This document shows positions 36,315 through 46,019 of a DNA stretch of 64,000 bases, in pieces. The notes under the pieces are model-generated. The model saw only the letters and a program-made list of their open reading frames with translations, had not been told where the DNA came from and made no database searches. The first letter of the stretch is position 1, and every line of letters starts with the position of its first letter. The DNA lies in the NCBI GenBank assembly GCA_009760855.2, contig WPIO01000018.1, forward strand, positions 809,001 to 873,000, in the 5' to 3' direction. Position numbers and translations under genes: made by a program. Origin of the DNA: Cristatella mucedo. Taxonomy: Eukaryota > Bryozoa > Phylactolaemata > Cristatellidae.

Positions 36315-39300
36315 TTGATCTATTTCTAGGCATATTTTAGAAATGCTATAAAGGAAGTATGTTCACTTGTTAAACGTGATCAAATGTGCAGTGTCACAAA
36401 AGCATACAAAGGACACGATGCAACAAGGATAGCATGGTTATATGTGACTTGCCAGGGTCAGCATGCAAAGATGGTAAGTGGCAGCATGCACATTGTCAGC
36501 ACGCCTAAGCACATGTAGGAAAAATCAAAATGACCCACTAAATGCTATGATAAGCTGGTGCGGTTTTAGCTTCTTCTTAACTGTCCTTAAGTCAGAGGAT
36601 ATCGTGACGTCAGTCGGGAGTGAGGCTTTGCGAGCATAGGACCCAAAGGCACGGTCTCCAAAGGATTTGAGGTTCGTACGAGGTATAGCTAAGGGATTTT
36701 ATTGAGAAAACGTGTGTTACGGTGGGGAGTAGTTCGGATAGGTAGGCTGGAGCCAGAGAATGAAGGGACTTAAAAGTGAGTGACAGAACCTTAGAGTCGA
36801 TTCTCTGCTTAACTGGGAGCCAGTGCAGGTCGGCTAGAAGTGGCATGATGTGGCAACTGCTACGCTCACGACAGACAGACCTAGCTGCTGAGTTTTTCAT
36901 CAATTGTAATTGCCTGATTGCACAGGCCGGTTTAAGAAAAACCTTAGAGACTATGTTTGGGACTTCTTTGAGAAAGCAATTTGAAGTAAAGCCACAAATC
37001 TAGACATCTATTCATTTCTCAACTTTTTGAGTTGTAATTTTTGCATGGATTCAGAGTAAAAACATGTTGATTTTTATTCATTAGCTGCTATTTCTTACTA
37101 AGTGTGAACACCAAGATGCACATTTGTCTGCTGTTATTAAAAAAGAGTTAATTTTTAGTCAATCCCTCCTATTCACAAAAGCAGAGTTTGTAGAAAACAG
37201 TTGCCATTGTCTATACTTCCGAGCTGCAAGATGCACATTTGTCTGCTGTCATTAAAAAAGAGTTAATTTTTAGTCAATCTCTCTCCTATTCACAAAAGCA
37301 GAGTTTGTAGGAAACAATTGCCATTGTCTATACTTCCGAGGCATACACAATTAAGAAATAGCTCGCATTACCCTTGGACAAAACTTATGTGACATACTTT
37401 TGTAGTTAGCACATTTAAGCATATAGTAAAGAAACACAGTGCAGTACATGCACACATTGTGGCTCTGAGTTTGTTATGATCGGCGTTAGGTTTCTTGCTT
37501 ACCACTAACCGTTTGATCATGCTTCCTTCACAGCACATATCAAGTGCCTAGAAAGAGATTAAGTTCTCTGAGGGTGCTATACACATTTATAATAATAATT
37601 ATTAAGGACTGATTTGAATTTAGATTTTGGTCTCACTACCCGAAGACCTATGTCTTCTCCAGGCTGTTGCCACAGTGTCATCAGCTGTCCAAGCTCGGGC
37701 TCAGTCAGGGACGGCTCACCGTCTGTTAAGCTGTGAAGTGTAGGGTGCGAGACACTCATCTGAGGTATTGATGCCTTGCAATCGGCCGATGTATTTTTTC
37801 AGCCCTGATCGAACCCATACGTGCCAAAAATAAGCAGTACTACTACCATCGACGATTTCGACGAGTCCCGGGCATAGAAGAGTGTGAAGAAGGCGATCCT
37901 GTCTGCCTTTTTGAGGCAAATGAGCAGTTCAAACGTGACAAGTGAGTGCCATGCCTGCGGCATGGCTGTTTGCCGCCTGCCTGCCTTCCCAGGTCTATAA
38001 CGATCGGTTTGTTCCTGCCTAATTCAGCTCCCCGTGACTCGTCCTTCTTTCTACCGATGCGATATCCCGTTTTGGTAGGTATTTAGCACTGCTGCCTAGA
38101 TGCAGCCCGGCTTACTTCTTGGCGGCTGGCTCGAGTCCCCGACGCGATGGCAGCGCTGCCACTTAGCTGGTGGTTGGCAGTAGCTCTCCACTAGATGACT
38201 GCCTGTTTGCCGCCTGCCTGCCCAGATCTAGCATGAATTTTCCTGCCTGATTCAGTTTCACGTGACTCGTCCTTCTTTCCACCGACGCGATATCATGTTG
38301 CATAACGTATTTAGGGCTAATGCTTAAATAAAAAAAAAATCCTAGCTGCTTAAGCAGCCTCTTTTTGTATAGCGACAGAAGAGCCTTTGCGGCTATCACC
38401 ACCGCTTGCAGTGGCGATAAAGGCTCGCCCACCACAGGAATCGAACCCACGACCTCGGGACCGAGGTCATGAAAGCTTGGCTTGGAAATCGGGTTTGTTT
38501 AGATAAAGATACCACGTCCAAGTTGGTCCATGCATTCGTGACATCCCGTCTCGACTTCTGCAACTCACTGCTTACTGGCCTACCAGCATGTGCGATCAGG
38601 CGATTGCAGCTGGTGCAAAACTCTGCAGCTAAGCTTGTCTGTCGTGAGCGTCGCAGTTGCCACATTACTCCACTTCTCGCCGACCTGCACTGGCTACCAG
38701 TCAAGCAACGGATTGACTTCAAGGTTTTGTCGCTCACTTTTAGGTCCCTTCATTCTATGGCTCCAGCCTATCTTTCAGATATACTACCCCATCAGGCCAA
38801 GCATCGTACCACCCGCTTTTCGGAATCCAACAGTCTAGAAATACCTCATACAAACCTTAAATCCTTTGGAGACCGTGCATTTAGTTCATATGCTCCCAAA
38901 GCCTGGAACTCCCTCCCGACCTGCATCAGAACATCCCCTGACCTGACCACATTTAAAAGGAACCTAAAAACACACCTATTTAGGACAGCATTTAGTGGGT
39001 CCCTGTGATTCGTCCTTGATGTGCTTATGCGTGCTGACACTGCATGCTGCCACTAACCACGTTTGCATGCTGACCCTGTGCATGTCACCCCCAACCATAT
39101 TATTCATTTCGTTTGTTTTTCAAGCATGATTTTACTCCCCATTCAATTGCATTTCACTTTACAGCAAATGCAAAGCGCCTAGAGAGAGATTGAGTTCTCT
39201 GAGGGCGCTTTATCAAGTGTATTATTATTATTATTATTATTATTATAAAGCAACCGCCTTACCTAGTGGTCAGCCCGGCTTACGGTTCGGTGCTTTCTTT

Positions 39301-41856
39301 TTTTCTTTGCTTTTTTCGGTGCTCGGTTCGGTCTTTATCTTTATTTTTAAGGTTCCCCAGCTTCGCCGGACGTGCTGCGGGGCAGCTGGCACGAATCGCT
39401 GAGGCAATGGCGCCCTCTAGCGATGGCTGTGCTGGCACCCTCTAGCGATGGTGTTGCTGCTGCTGAGCTGGCGGTTGGCAGTAGCTCTCCACTATAGGAT
39501 TGTAGAACATCTTACTGTATCTCCTACATCACTAGCTGGCTGCCGGTGCAGCAGCTGCTGCACTCTGCTCGTGACCGAAGCGTATGAATGGATAGGGATT
39601 TAGTTCTGTGAGGGGCTATTCCAATCTATTATTTTTATTATTATTATTATTATTATTATCCGGTCTCGCTACAGGCTGGTCGACAGTGAAATCTTGAGAA
39701 TCCTACGCAACCGCCGAAGTGAGTGCTACATCTGGTACGGACCAGACATGCGTCACAAGTGCAAAAAGGAGGAGCAGGATTACGACATCTCTGCTGCCAA
39801 CTGGTTTTCCAAGTGTAAGTTTTCTAAACACTTAACATGCATGTACGTCTGTTTTATCCATGGGTACCTCTCCGTACATGCGTGCCGTTTACACGTGCTT
39901 GTGCCTGCATGCCTATGTGCTTACCTTTCCATGTGCGTGCTTGTGTGCGTGCGTGTGTGTGTGTACTCGTGCCTGTCTGCCCGCATGCATTGATGTGTCC
40001 TAGGTGAATGCGTTTGTGGGAGGTGCGAGCTGCAGCTCGCTGCTATGAGATCGGCATCGTATGAAAAAATTCATGAGCCGGTGTGTTAGAAGTGCTTTTT
40101 TCATAACTTTGAACTGCATTGTCAGTTTTGCATGGCATCCGTCTGAAAGACTGGCTAAAACCACTTGATGATGCAGTGGTTATTACTGTGGCACAAGCAT
40201 GCCGAGACCCCAATATTGAATGCTTGCATCCGAAGACAATAACAGCGTGCTGGTGAGATATATGCCTAAAAATGTTAGCTCAATAATAATAATATAATAA
40301 TAATGCACATGATAAAGCACCCTCAGATAACTCAATCTCTTTCTAGGCGCTTTACATTTGCCGCAAAGGGAAACGCGATTGAATCGTGAGTAATATCATG
40401 CTGGTATCTTTAGAGGTACAAGGTAAACTCAATGACTGGTATCTTTAGAGATACAGCTCATAGCAGCGAGCTGCAGCTTGCCGCTAAGAGCCGACCTGCG
40501 GCGATCTGTCCCTGCGGCATTTGACCATTAACTCCTGCCGATCGCGCTGGACCTTAAAGTGGGTGGTGCGAGCTATTGGGGTGTGCTGAAAAGCCGAGTG
40601 GTAAAGCTTCAGTTAGTCGCTATCGATCCTACTGGGACCGTGCGTTCGCATTTAAGTTTCTGTTTGCTTGCCTTTTCCTACTCTCTAAGCTCTACTTGTC
40701 GTTAACAATTGTCTATATGCTCAAACGAGTGTGCTCGTGCACGTGTACACATGTCTGGGCTCAGGCTTTTGAACAGAGGGGCATAACCTGAACGAAGTCT
40801 GGGGCCCCTGCGAAGACCTTTCCAGATGTGGCCAGCAACGAGAGATCTGAAGGGAAAGCTACTAGAAGCTAGCCTGACCTGCTAGCCTCATTTATATTGT
40901 GGCAAAAGAGCCTCGATGTCCACTGCCACCGGTTGCAGTGGACAAATTAAAGCATTGCTCACTGCAGGACATAGCTTGTACGTATGGCCTCAAATATGAA
41001 ACTGGGCAGCTGATGTTTAATCGGATTTATATATATTGTTTAATACCTCAAGGGGCTGTTACGTCGTGTCGCTATTGGTGAGTAAACCCGCGACCTAAAA
41101 GCAGTGGCAAACATCATGACTGAGTCTTAGGCCCCTGGGTCTTAGCCCCTGGAGGTGAGTGGCTTGCTCTTCACGACCCAGGCTGTGGGTTCGAGTCCCG
41201 CAGTGGTGGGCGATCCTTAATTGTCCACTGCAGGCATCGGCGATAGCCGTGAAGAGTCATCTCTGCCGCTAGAAATATATGAGGCAATCAGATTGGCTTA
41301 CAAAAAATATATAATGACAACGAGTCCGCATCGACCCGTCCGACAAGTCCTGCTCAGCGATACGTGTGTGGAGTGCCGATCTGCCTCGCCCCCTTCCACT
41401 CCGGGTGGCTTATGGGGTGCAGTGACGCATGCAAGCGCTGGCAAACGCGGGCAGTCCTGTGCGCTTCGCCGACGGATGCATCGATTTCTAGCACTTGGCT
41501 AGGCCTTGGAACGAGTTCGGTGTGCTCTCTTTGCACCACTCGAAGCCGGCTTGTTTCCTGTTTCCTATTTGCACGATGCGCTGCTCACTCGCAGCGTGTC
41601 GGCAGGCAGGCCGTCTGCTGCTGCTGCAGCTGCAGCAGCAGCAAGCCGGCGAGTCTTGCTATCGACGTGTCTCGCGTTCGCTTTAGACGGCGACATCGGG
41701 CACAAAGGGTCGGTGCTGGACTCGTACATGCGGCAGAAGCACCGCATGGTGTGGGAGCGAAGGAACGGGCGATCACTCATCACCGGTCATCCCTTGGCCG
41801 GCGGCGGCTCGCCGTCGTCTTCCTCTGCCGGCGGCGACGGCTCGCCGTCGGAGTAG
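31059..41856 (+). CDS. NDUFB10: NDUFB10 (PDSW), complex I subunit, four coding exons
   Basis: Accessory subunit of mitochondrial NADH:ubiquinone oxidoreductase; in animals it sits on the intermembrane-space side of the membrane arm. Exons 31059-31224, 37803-37941, 39675-39814 and 41687-41856 total 615 nt, and every GT-AG intron preserves phase, giving 204 residues. Family hallmarks: AFDGPVTWAR at 48-55, RAKNKQYYYHRRFRRVPG at 62-79, C83-x6-C90, C119-x11-C131 (the four conserved cysteines that form disulfides), and SYMRQKHRMVWERRNG near the C-terminus. The human protein has 172 residues; this one adds a Gly/Ser-rich tail of about 25 residues. Introns of 6.6, 1.7 and 1.9 kb are filled with LINE and SINE copies. 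Identity rests on pattern recognition of the family, not on a search. Confidence 0.93.
31727..31952 (-). CDS. Unidentified spliced gene, putative exon b
   Basis: Open 226-nt minus-strand segment with acceptor CTGCTTAG| and a strong donor TTCTC|GTAAGT. It starts in phase 0, matching the phase-0 end of exon a at 33890, and ends in phase 1, matching exon c at 29013. It reads ASSTACYDRASIYDGGPAAL, then IEDLVTLFDNGEDALEKAAD and RKITEYTGVANDFRTFEQRP. It lies inside NDUFB10 intron 1 on the opposite strand. Balanced, non-repetitive composition suggests a real exon. I do not recognise the family. Confidence 0.45.
31953..32243. other. Intronic spacer
   Basis: Part of NDUFB10 intron 1. Contains a run of 13 C at about 32000-32012; nothing else recognised. 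Confidence 0.35.
32244..32400 (+). mobile_element. tRNA-derived SINE
   Basis: Copy in NDUFB10 intron 1: GAGTTCGAGTCCTGCAGTGG (B box), TTCAAGCGGTGGCGATCGCC, GCTCTTCTGCTGCTATGT and GGCTGTTGGATCAGCTAGAC, ending in TTTTTTTTATTAG. Confidence 0.75.
32480..33275 (-). mobile_element. LINE family A, 0.8-kb 3' end
   Basis: Minus-strand copy with AAT-type tail, hairpin, 3' UTR and about 150 C-terminal ORF2 codons spread over two frames (VTSRLDFCNSLLTGLPARAI, RRLQLVQNSAARVVCRER). 5' truncated near 33275. Confidence 0.9.
33660..33800 (+). mobile_element. LINE family A, internal fragment
   Basis: Matches the VHAFVTSRLDFCNSL coding segment (TTCGTGACATCACGTCTTGA, CTTCTGTCACTCACTTCCTG); neither the 3' UTR nor tail is present. 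Confidence 0.65.
33890..34158 (-). CDS. Unidentified spliced gene, putative exon a
   Basis: Minus-strand open segment ending at an excellent donor, CACCCA|GTGAGT, in phase 0. It reads DCKQALANAAVCRSTSDRRA, four cysteines in all, an NGS glycosylation sequon, then DRYRLTDRAFTFPDRG and RIYTPADFMDDFHSILQHP. The cysteines and sequon suggest an extracellular or luminal protein (inference). The 5' boundary is unresolved: acceptors are possible at 34158 and further upstream, since the frame stays open to about 34477. Family unknown. Confidence 0.45.
34241..34269. repeat. Perfect 11-bp hairpin
   Basis: CTTGCCGACAG and its exact complement around a 7-base loop. Function unknown. Confidence 0.7.
34406..34475 (+). 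mobile_element. tRNA-derived SINE head, worn
   Basis: AAGGTGGTTGGTTGCCTCTG, GAGGTCGTGGGCTCGAGCCC: the head of the SINE without a recognisable body. Confidence 0.5.
34480..36234. other. NDUFB10 intron 1, unclassified
   Basis: Mixed AT-rich sequence with a GCTGCTTTTGCTGCT run near 34845-34862. No gene, RNA or repeat family recognised. Confidence 0.35.
36235..36975 (-). mobile_element. LINE family A with a GA tract in its hairpin
   Basis: Minus-strand copy whose 3' hairpin region is replaced by a GA repeat (36258-36311) just before CTATTTCTAGGCATATTTTA. It continues through the 3' UTR into about 100 ORF2 codons (RSSCHIMPLLADLHWLPVKQ), partly frameshifted. Confidence 0.85.
36258..36311. repeat. 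(GA)n microsatellite inside a LINE
   Basis: About 27 GA units at the place where the family has the AGAGAGAG stem of the hairpin. Confidence 0.9.
37113..37344. repeat. 115-bp tandem duplication
   Basis: Two nearly identical units, 37113-37227 and 37228-37344, both starting AAGATGCACATTTGTCTGCT. They differ by a few substitutions and a short CT expansion. Confidence 0.9.
37485..37605 (+). mobile_element. LINE family A, 3' UTR and tail
   Basis: AAGTGCCTAGAAAGAGATTA, TCTCTGAGGGTGC and an AAT-rich tail. Both stem changes relative to the majority sequence are accommodated as G-U pairs. Confidence 0.7.
37803..37941 (+). CDS. NDUFB10: NDUFB10 exon 2
   Basis: Preceded by GTATTTTTTCAG and followed by GTGAGT. 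Encodes residues 56 (part) to 102 (part): the AKNK-YYYHRRFRRVP block and the C83-x6-C90 pair, followed by FEANEQFKRD. Confidence 0.93.
37967..38330. repeat. Direct repeat of about 125 bp, 235 bp apart
   Basis: CTGTTTGCCGCCTGCCTGCC...GTGACTCGTCCTTCTTT...CGATATC occurs at about 37967-38090 and again at 38203-38330. The segment between (38100-38200) is shared with 39255-39490. Confidence 0.7.
38342..38472 (-). mobile_element. tRNA-derived SINE
   Basis: Minus-strand copy in NDUFB10 intron 2: complement of GAGGTCGTGGGTTCGATTCC, CACTGCAAGCGGTGGTGATA and AAAGAGGCTGCTTAAGCAGC, then an oligo-T 3' end. It abuts the LINE at 38486. Confidence 0.8.
38486..39250 (+). mobile_element. LINE family A, clean 3' end
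   Basis: About 170 in-frame C-terminal ORF2 codons (LVHAFVTSRLDFCNSLLTGL to KTHLFRTAFSGSL, stop at 39006-39008), 3' UTR, hairpin (39175-39208) and an (ATT)n tail. This is the reference copy for the 3' end of family A. 5' truncated. Confidence 0.95.
39255..39490 (+). repeat. Unclassified short dispersed repeat Y
   Basis: Shares CAGCCCGGCTTAC and, at its end, GGCGGTTGGCAGTAGCTCTC with 38101-38192, where GGCTCGAGTCC looks like a polymerase III B box. Possibly a second SINE family; the two copies differ in length. Confidence 0.45.
39580..39660 (+). mobile_element. LINE family A, tail remnant
   Basis: Worn hairpin (GATTTAGTTCTGTGAGGGGC) followed by an ATT run that ends just before NDUFB10 exon 3. 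Confidence 0.5.
39675..39814 (+). CDS. NDUFB10: NDUFB10 exon 3
   Basis: Bounded by GCTACAG and GTAAGT. Encodes residues 102 (part) to 149 (part), including LVDSEILRILRNRRSEC and the C119-x11-C131 pair, then DYDISAANWFSK. Confidence 0.93.
40025..40481. repeat. 25-bp inverted repeat flanking 407 bp
   Basis: 40025-40049 and 40457-40481 are inverted copies with one mismatch (core GAGCTGCAGCTC). A LINE tail lies between. No target duplication seen. Confidence 0.65.
40270..40402 (-). mobile_element. LINE family A, 3' tail
   Basis: AAT tail, hairpin complement (CTCAGATAACTCAATCTCTT), then GGCGCTTTACATTTGCCGCA and 40 bp of 3' UTR, in NDUFB10 intron 3. Confidence 0.75.
41150..41290 (+). mobile_element. 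tRNA-derived SINE
   Basis: Copy in NDUFB10 intron 3: GTGGCTTGCTCTTCACGACC, GTGGGTTCGAGTCCCGCAGT (B box), GGCGATCCTTAATTGTCCAC, GGCGATAGCCGTGAAGAG. Confidence 0.7.
41687..41856 (+). CDS. NDUFB10: NDUFB10 exon 4 (C-terminus)
   Basis: Acceptor GTTCGCTTTAG. Completes Tyr149, then GDIGHKGSVLDSYMRQKHRM and VWERRNG, the conserved C-terminal block, and a GGGSPSSSSAGGDGSPSE tail to TAG at 41854-41856. Overlapping frames in this interval are shadows. Confidence 0.93.
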
Positions 41857-42063
41857 CTCGGCGGAGTAGCTCTCTCGTCGTCCTTTTGCCTGCGGCTCAC
41901 TTGCAGCAGCAGCAGCAGCTCGGCCGACGGCGGCTGCAGCGTTTTTTCGTGTGCACTCGCACCTGTCCGTCGTGGCTGCGATGGCGAATCAGCCAGAGCA
42001 CCTTGACCTTGCACGAAGCAGAGCAGTCGAGTCTATATTGGAAAGGCATTTGGGAGTGGATTG

Positions 42064-42069
42064 AATAAA
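42064..42069 (+). terminator. NDUFB10 poly(A) signal AATAAA
   Basis: AATAAA in a GAATAAAAAAAAAAG context 208 nt after the stop codon, the first such signal downstream. Confidence 0.65.
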
Positions 42070-42089
42070 AAAAAAAGTTGCCAAAACGT

Positions 42090-43269
42090 GGACTCTTGCC
42101 TCGGGAAAATTTATATTCACTTGCCGCCTCCTGATCGCTTCCTCGTGCGAATGCTGCCTTGTTGTACGGATGCAGGAGTGAGCGCCTGCGATTAGCTCCT
42201 GCATAGGCAGGCGCGTTTGCGTCGGTGTGTGAAGGTATGTAATGGGCGAATCGAGTTTTTTCGTTAGCCCTCAAAGCTACGACACTATGTGATAGATGTG
42301 ATGGGACGTTTTTTTTACCCTGCTCAAGGTTGTTGCAGCTCTCCTGGATCGTGTGTGGTGGCGCTATCAAATGCTGGTTCCGAGGGCCGGACTACTTGGC
42401 TAGTCACATGCTCTGCCCAACAATTCTGGCTGTTCAAGTGGGATTTTTGGCGTTTTACTGCAGCTGAACTGTTCACCTGGCTTTGCTATGCAGGTGGCTC
42501 CGCTTTTTAAAAGCACAAGCGGAGTCACCATGGGTTGTCATCCATCTCTGAGGTCACTTGGTGCTCAAATTCGTCGAAAAGTACTTTGGTGGCCGGCCAG
42601 TGTGCATAGGGTCCCTATTTTACTGCCAAATATAACGACGCCTGCCCTCGAAAGCCGAGCATTTCAGCTCTGAAATCCAATTTGCTTGACCAGCAGCAAC
42701 TTCAGAGAGAAGTACTTTTTGACTAATCCATATGTGGTACTGATCCGACCACTTATGGGACCAGCGTCTGAACGTTCGGGCTATTCGGCCTACATCCGTA
42801 GCTGACCTTTTCAGTAAAATTCAGGCTCTGGAATGTGCTGCAGCAGAAGAGGCAGCGAAGAACCTCAATGCGTGGCCAGATAAAGGATGTCGTAAAGAAA
42901 CTTAGCGAGACGTCAAGCTATCTAAAATGCGAACATACCAACTGCTGACCTGTTTGTTTTTCGGCTTAGATGAATATTTTCACATGCTGCACGAAACTTG
43001 AGCAGGCATCGAATCGCAGAAAATCTTCCCAGCATCAAGTAGCAGCCGCCTCAGCAGCAGCTGTCTTGCTGCGAGGATTTTTTGCCGCGTGGGTGTGTTC
43101 GCATGCAGTATCACTCGACCGAGTAGTGCTCTGGTCAGAGCAGGCCTGAATGTGCGTTCGATCAGGCTTGCACCTCCGGTGACTGAGAAGCTTTTGTATA
43201 TTGCTCTAGGAAAGCCGAATCTCTATCGACGCTCTTAATCACTTGCTTCTGGAAAAGCAATAGCTAAGA
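42090..43269. other. Intergenic, one hairpin
   Basis: No gene seen. GTGGCTCCGCTT and AAGCGGAGTCAC (42492-42526) form a 12-bp hairpin with one G-U pair. Confidence 0.4.
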
Positions 43270-44060
43270 GTTGATGCCATTTAAAGTGGCATGCTTAGAC
43301 CAACATGCAAAAGCACACAAGGACACACGGGCTGGCTGGTGGGACCACTGGCAAGTAGCATGTGCTGATTTGTGCCTAGATTTACACATTTAAAAGCCCT
43401 CCGGATCAGCAAAATGGAACTCGGTGGGGCTTAGGGGAAGCTGGCCATAAAAGAGATGTGTCTTTGGCTGAGACTTCAAAGTGATGCAAAGTCAATGGCC
43501 GGTGCTAAAAATAGCCAGCCGCGAGCGAGCTCACGACTTTCAGGTACATACAAACTGAAGGCCTGATCCCTAAAAGCTTTCAACATAGTATGTGGTGTGA
43601 AAGCACTTCGCCAGGGCAAGAAAGTCAGATGACTAGGCTCTCGCAAGCCAGTGAAGTAACCTGTATGCTATAGAGTATCTTGAAGTCGTTTACATACTAA
43701 TAATAATAATATTACATTTGATATAGCGCCCTCACAGAACTCAACCTCTTTCTAGACACTTTACTTGTCCAACAAATCAAGTACGATCGATAGAACTGCC
43801 TACTGGCACGAGCCAGCGAGGCTCGGACAGCAGTGGATTTATGTGGCAGCTACTCTGCCTTGATGACAGACTAGAGACAAACTGCCGAGTTGTGCACCAG
43901 CTGTAGGCGATAAGGGCATAGATAGGGCCGGTGGTCCTTAATAAAGAGAATCGCGATAATCTCTAGACCCAATGCTGCGTACGGGTGTACTAGTTTGGCT
44001 GTCGCACTTTTATCTAAGAAGGCCCTTATTTTAATAACACTCCTGGGCTATAATTAGATC
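43270..44060 (-). mobile_element. Old LINE family A copy with a nested LINE tail
   Basis: Diverged 3' UTR and ORF2 sequence runs from 43270 to about 43685 (CATACAAACTGAAGGCCTGA) and resumes near 43795-44060 (GTGGCAGCTACTCTGCCTTG, GTTGTGCACCAGCTGTAGGC). A separate 3' tail (AAT repeat, CCCTCACAGAACTCAACCTC) at about 43697-43780 splits it, so a younger copy inserted into an older one. Confidence 0.65.
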
Positions 44061-44610
44061 GACATGGCAACACAGAAAATGCGTTCATTCATCCAATTAC
44101 AACTTGTGTTGGAGCAGCAGGCACAGATTATTGGGAGACGTCACGTGAGTCATGCTAGATGAACCTTTATCGAGGGTGAGGAGGTCTTGCTTCTTTAGAG
44201 TGAGACTACGCTTGCCTATGCTAGTCTTATTAATGTTTTAGTGTCGGGAAGTTTGTGGCTGTCCAAGTAAATTGTGCTTTTATCTGGTTCCACATTATAA
44301 AACTGCACGTCCTGACCAAGAAGCAGTGACATGCTTATGCATTTCGTCCCAGTGGACCTGTCATTTTCCTTTTTTGCTCTGCTTACCTGTGCAGGATTGA
44401 ATGAGTATTACCAACTTGGAGGCCAACTAACCGGCTTCTCCCCGAGTATTCTGTCTGCTTTTGCATGCTTGCCAGCATATGTCAAATGTGTGCTTGTCGT
44501 GCTTACCTTACATTTCGTTAACTATTGCTGTTGCTTCTCTCGCAGGAGAATGACTTCCACTCTCAATACATTGTAACGTACATAACTGCTAACGTGCAAT
44601 CTATTAAGAG
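44061..44610. other. Intergenic, no gene seen
   Basis: Mixed sequence without recognised features. Confidence 0.35.
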
Positions 44611-44652
44611 TCGTTTACATAATAATAATGTTACATTTGATATAGCGATCAC
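44611..44652 (-). mobile_element. LINE family A tail scrap beside tRNA-Gly
   Basis: GTCGTTTACATAATAATAAT and GTTACATTTGATATAGCG repeat the junction sequence seen at 43675-43722. Confidence 0.5.
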
Positions 44653-44667
44653 ACAAAACGCAAAAGT

Positions 44668-44738
44668 TGCGTCGGCCGGGAATCGAACCCGGGCCGCCCG
44701 CGTGGCAGGCGAGCATTCTACCACTGAACCACCGACGC
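44668..44738 (-). tRNA. tRNA-Gly (anticodon GCC)
   Basis: Minus-strand 71-nt cloverleaf: acceptor GCGTCGG/CCGACGC, TGGTTCAGTGGTAGAATGCT A-box region, anticodon loop with GCC, B box GGTTCGATTCC, discriminator A, and a T run four bases downstream. No intron; all stems pair. Confidence 0.96.
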
Positions 44739-44739
44739 T

Positions 44740-46019
<1,280 letters not shown>

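Noticed and set aside
41364-42068. 234-residue plus frame
   Set aside because: Overlaps NDUFB10 exon 4 in another frame and extends into intron and 3' UTR.
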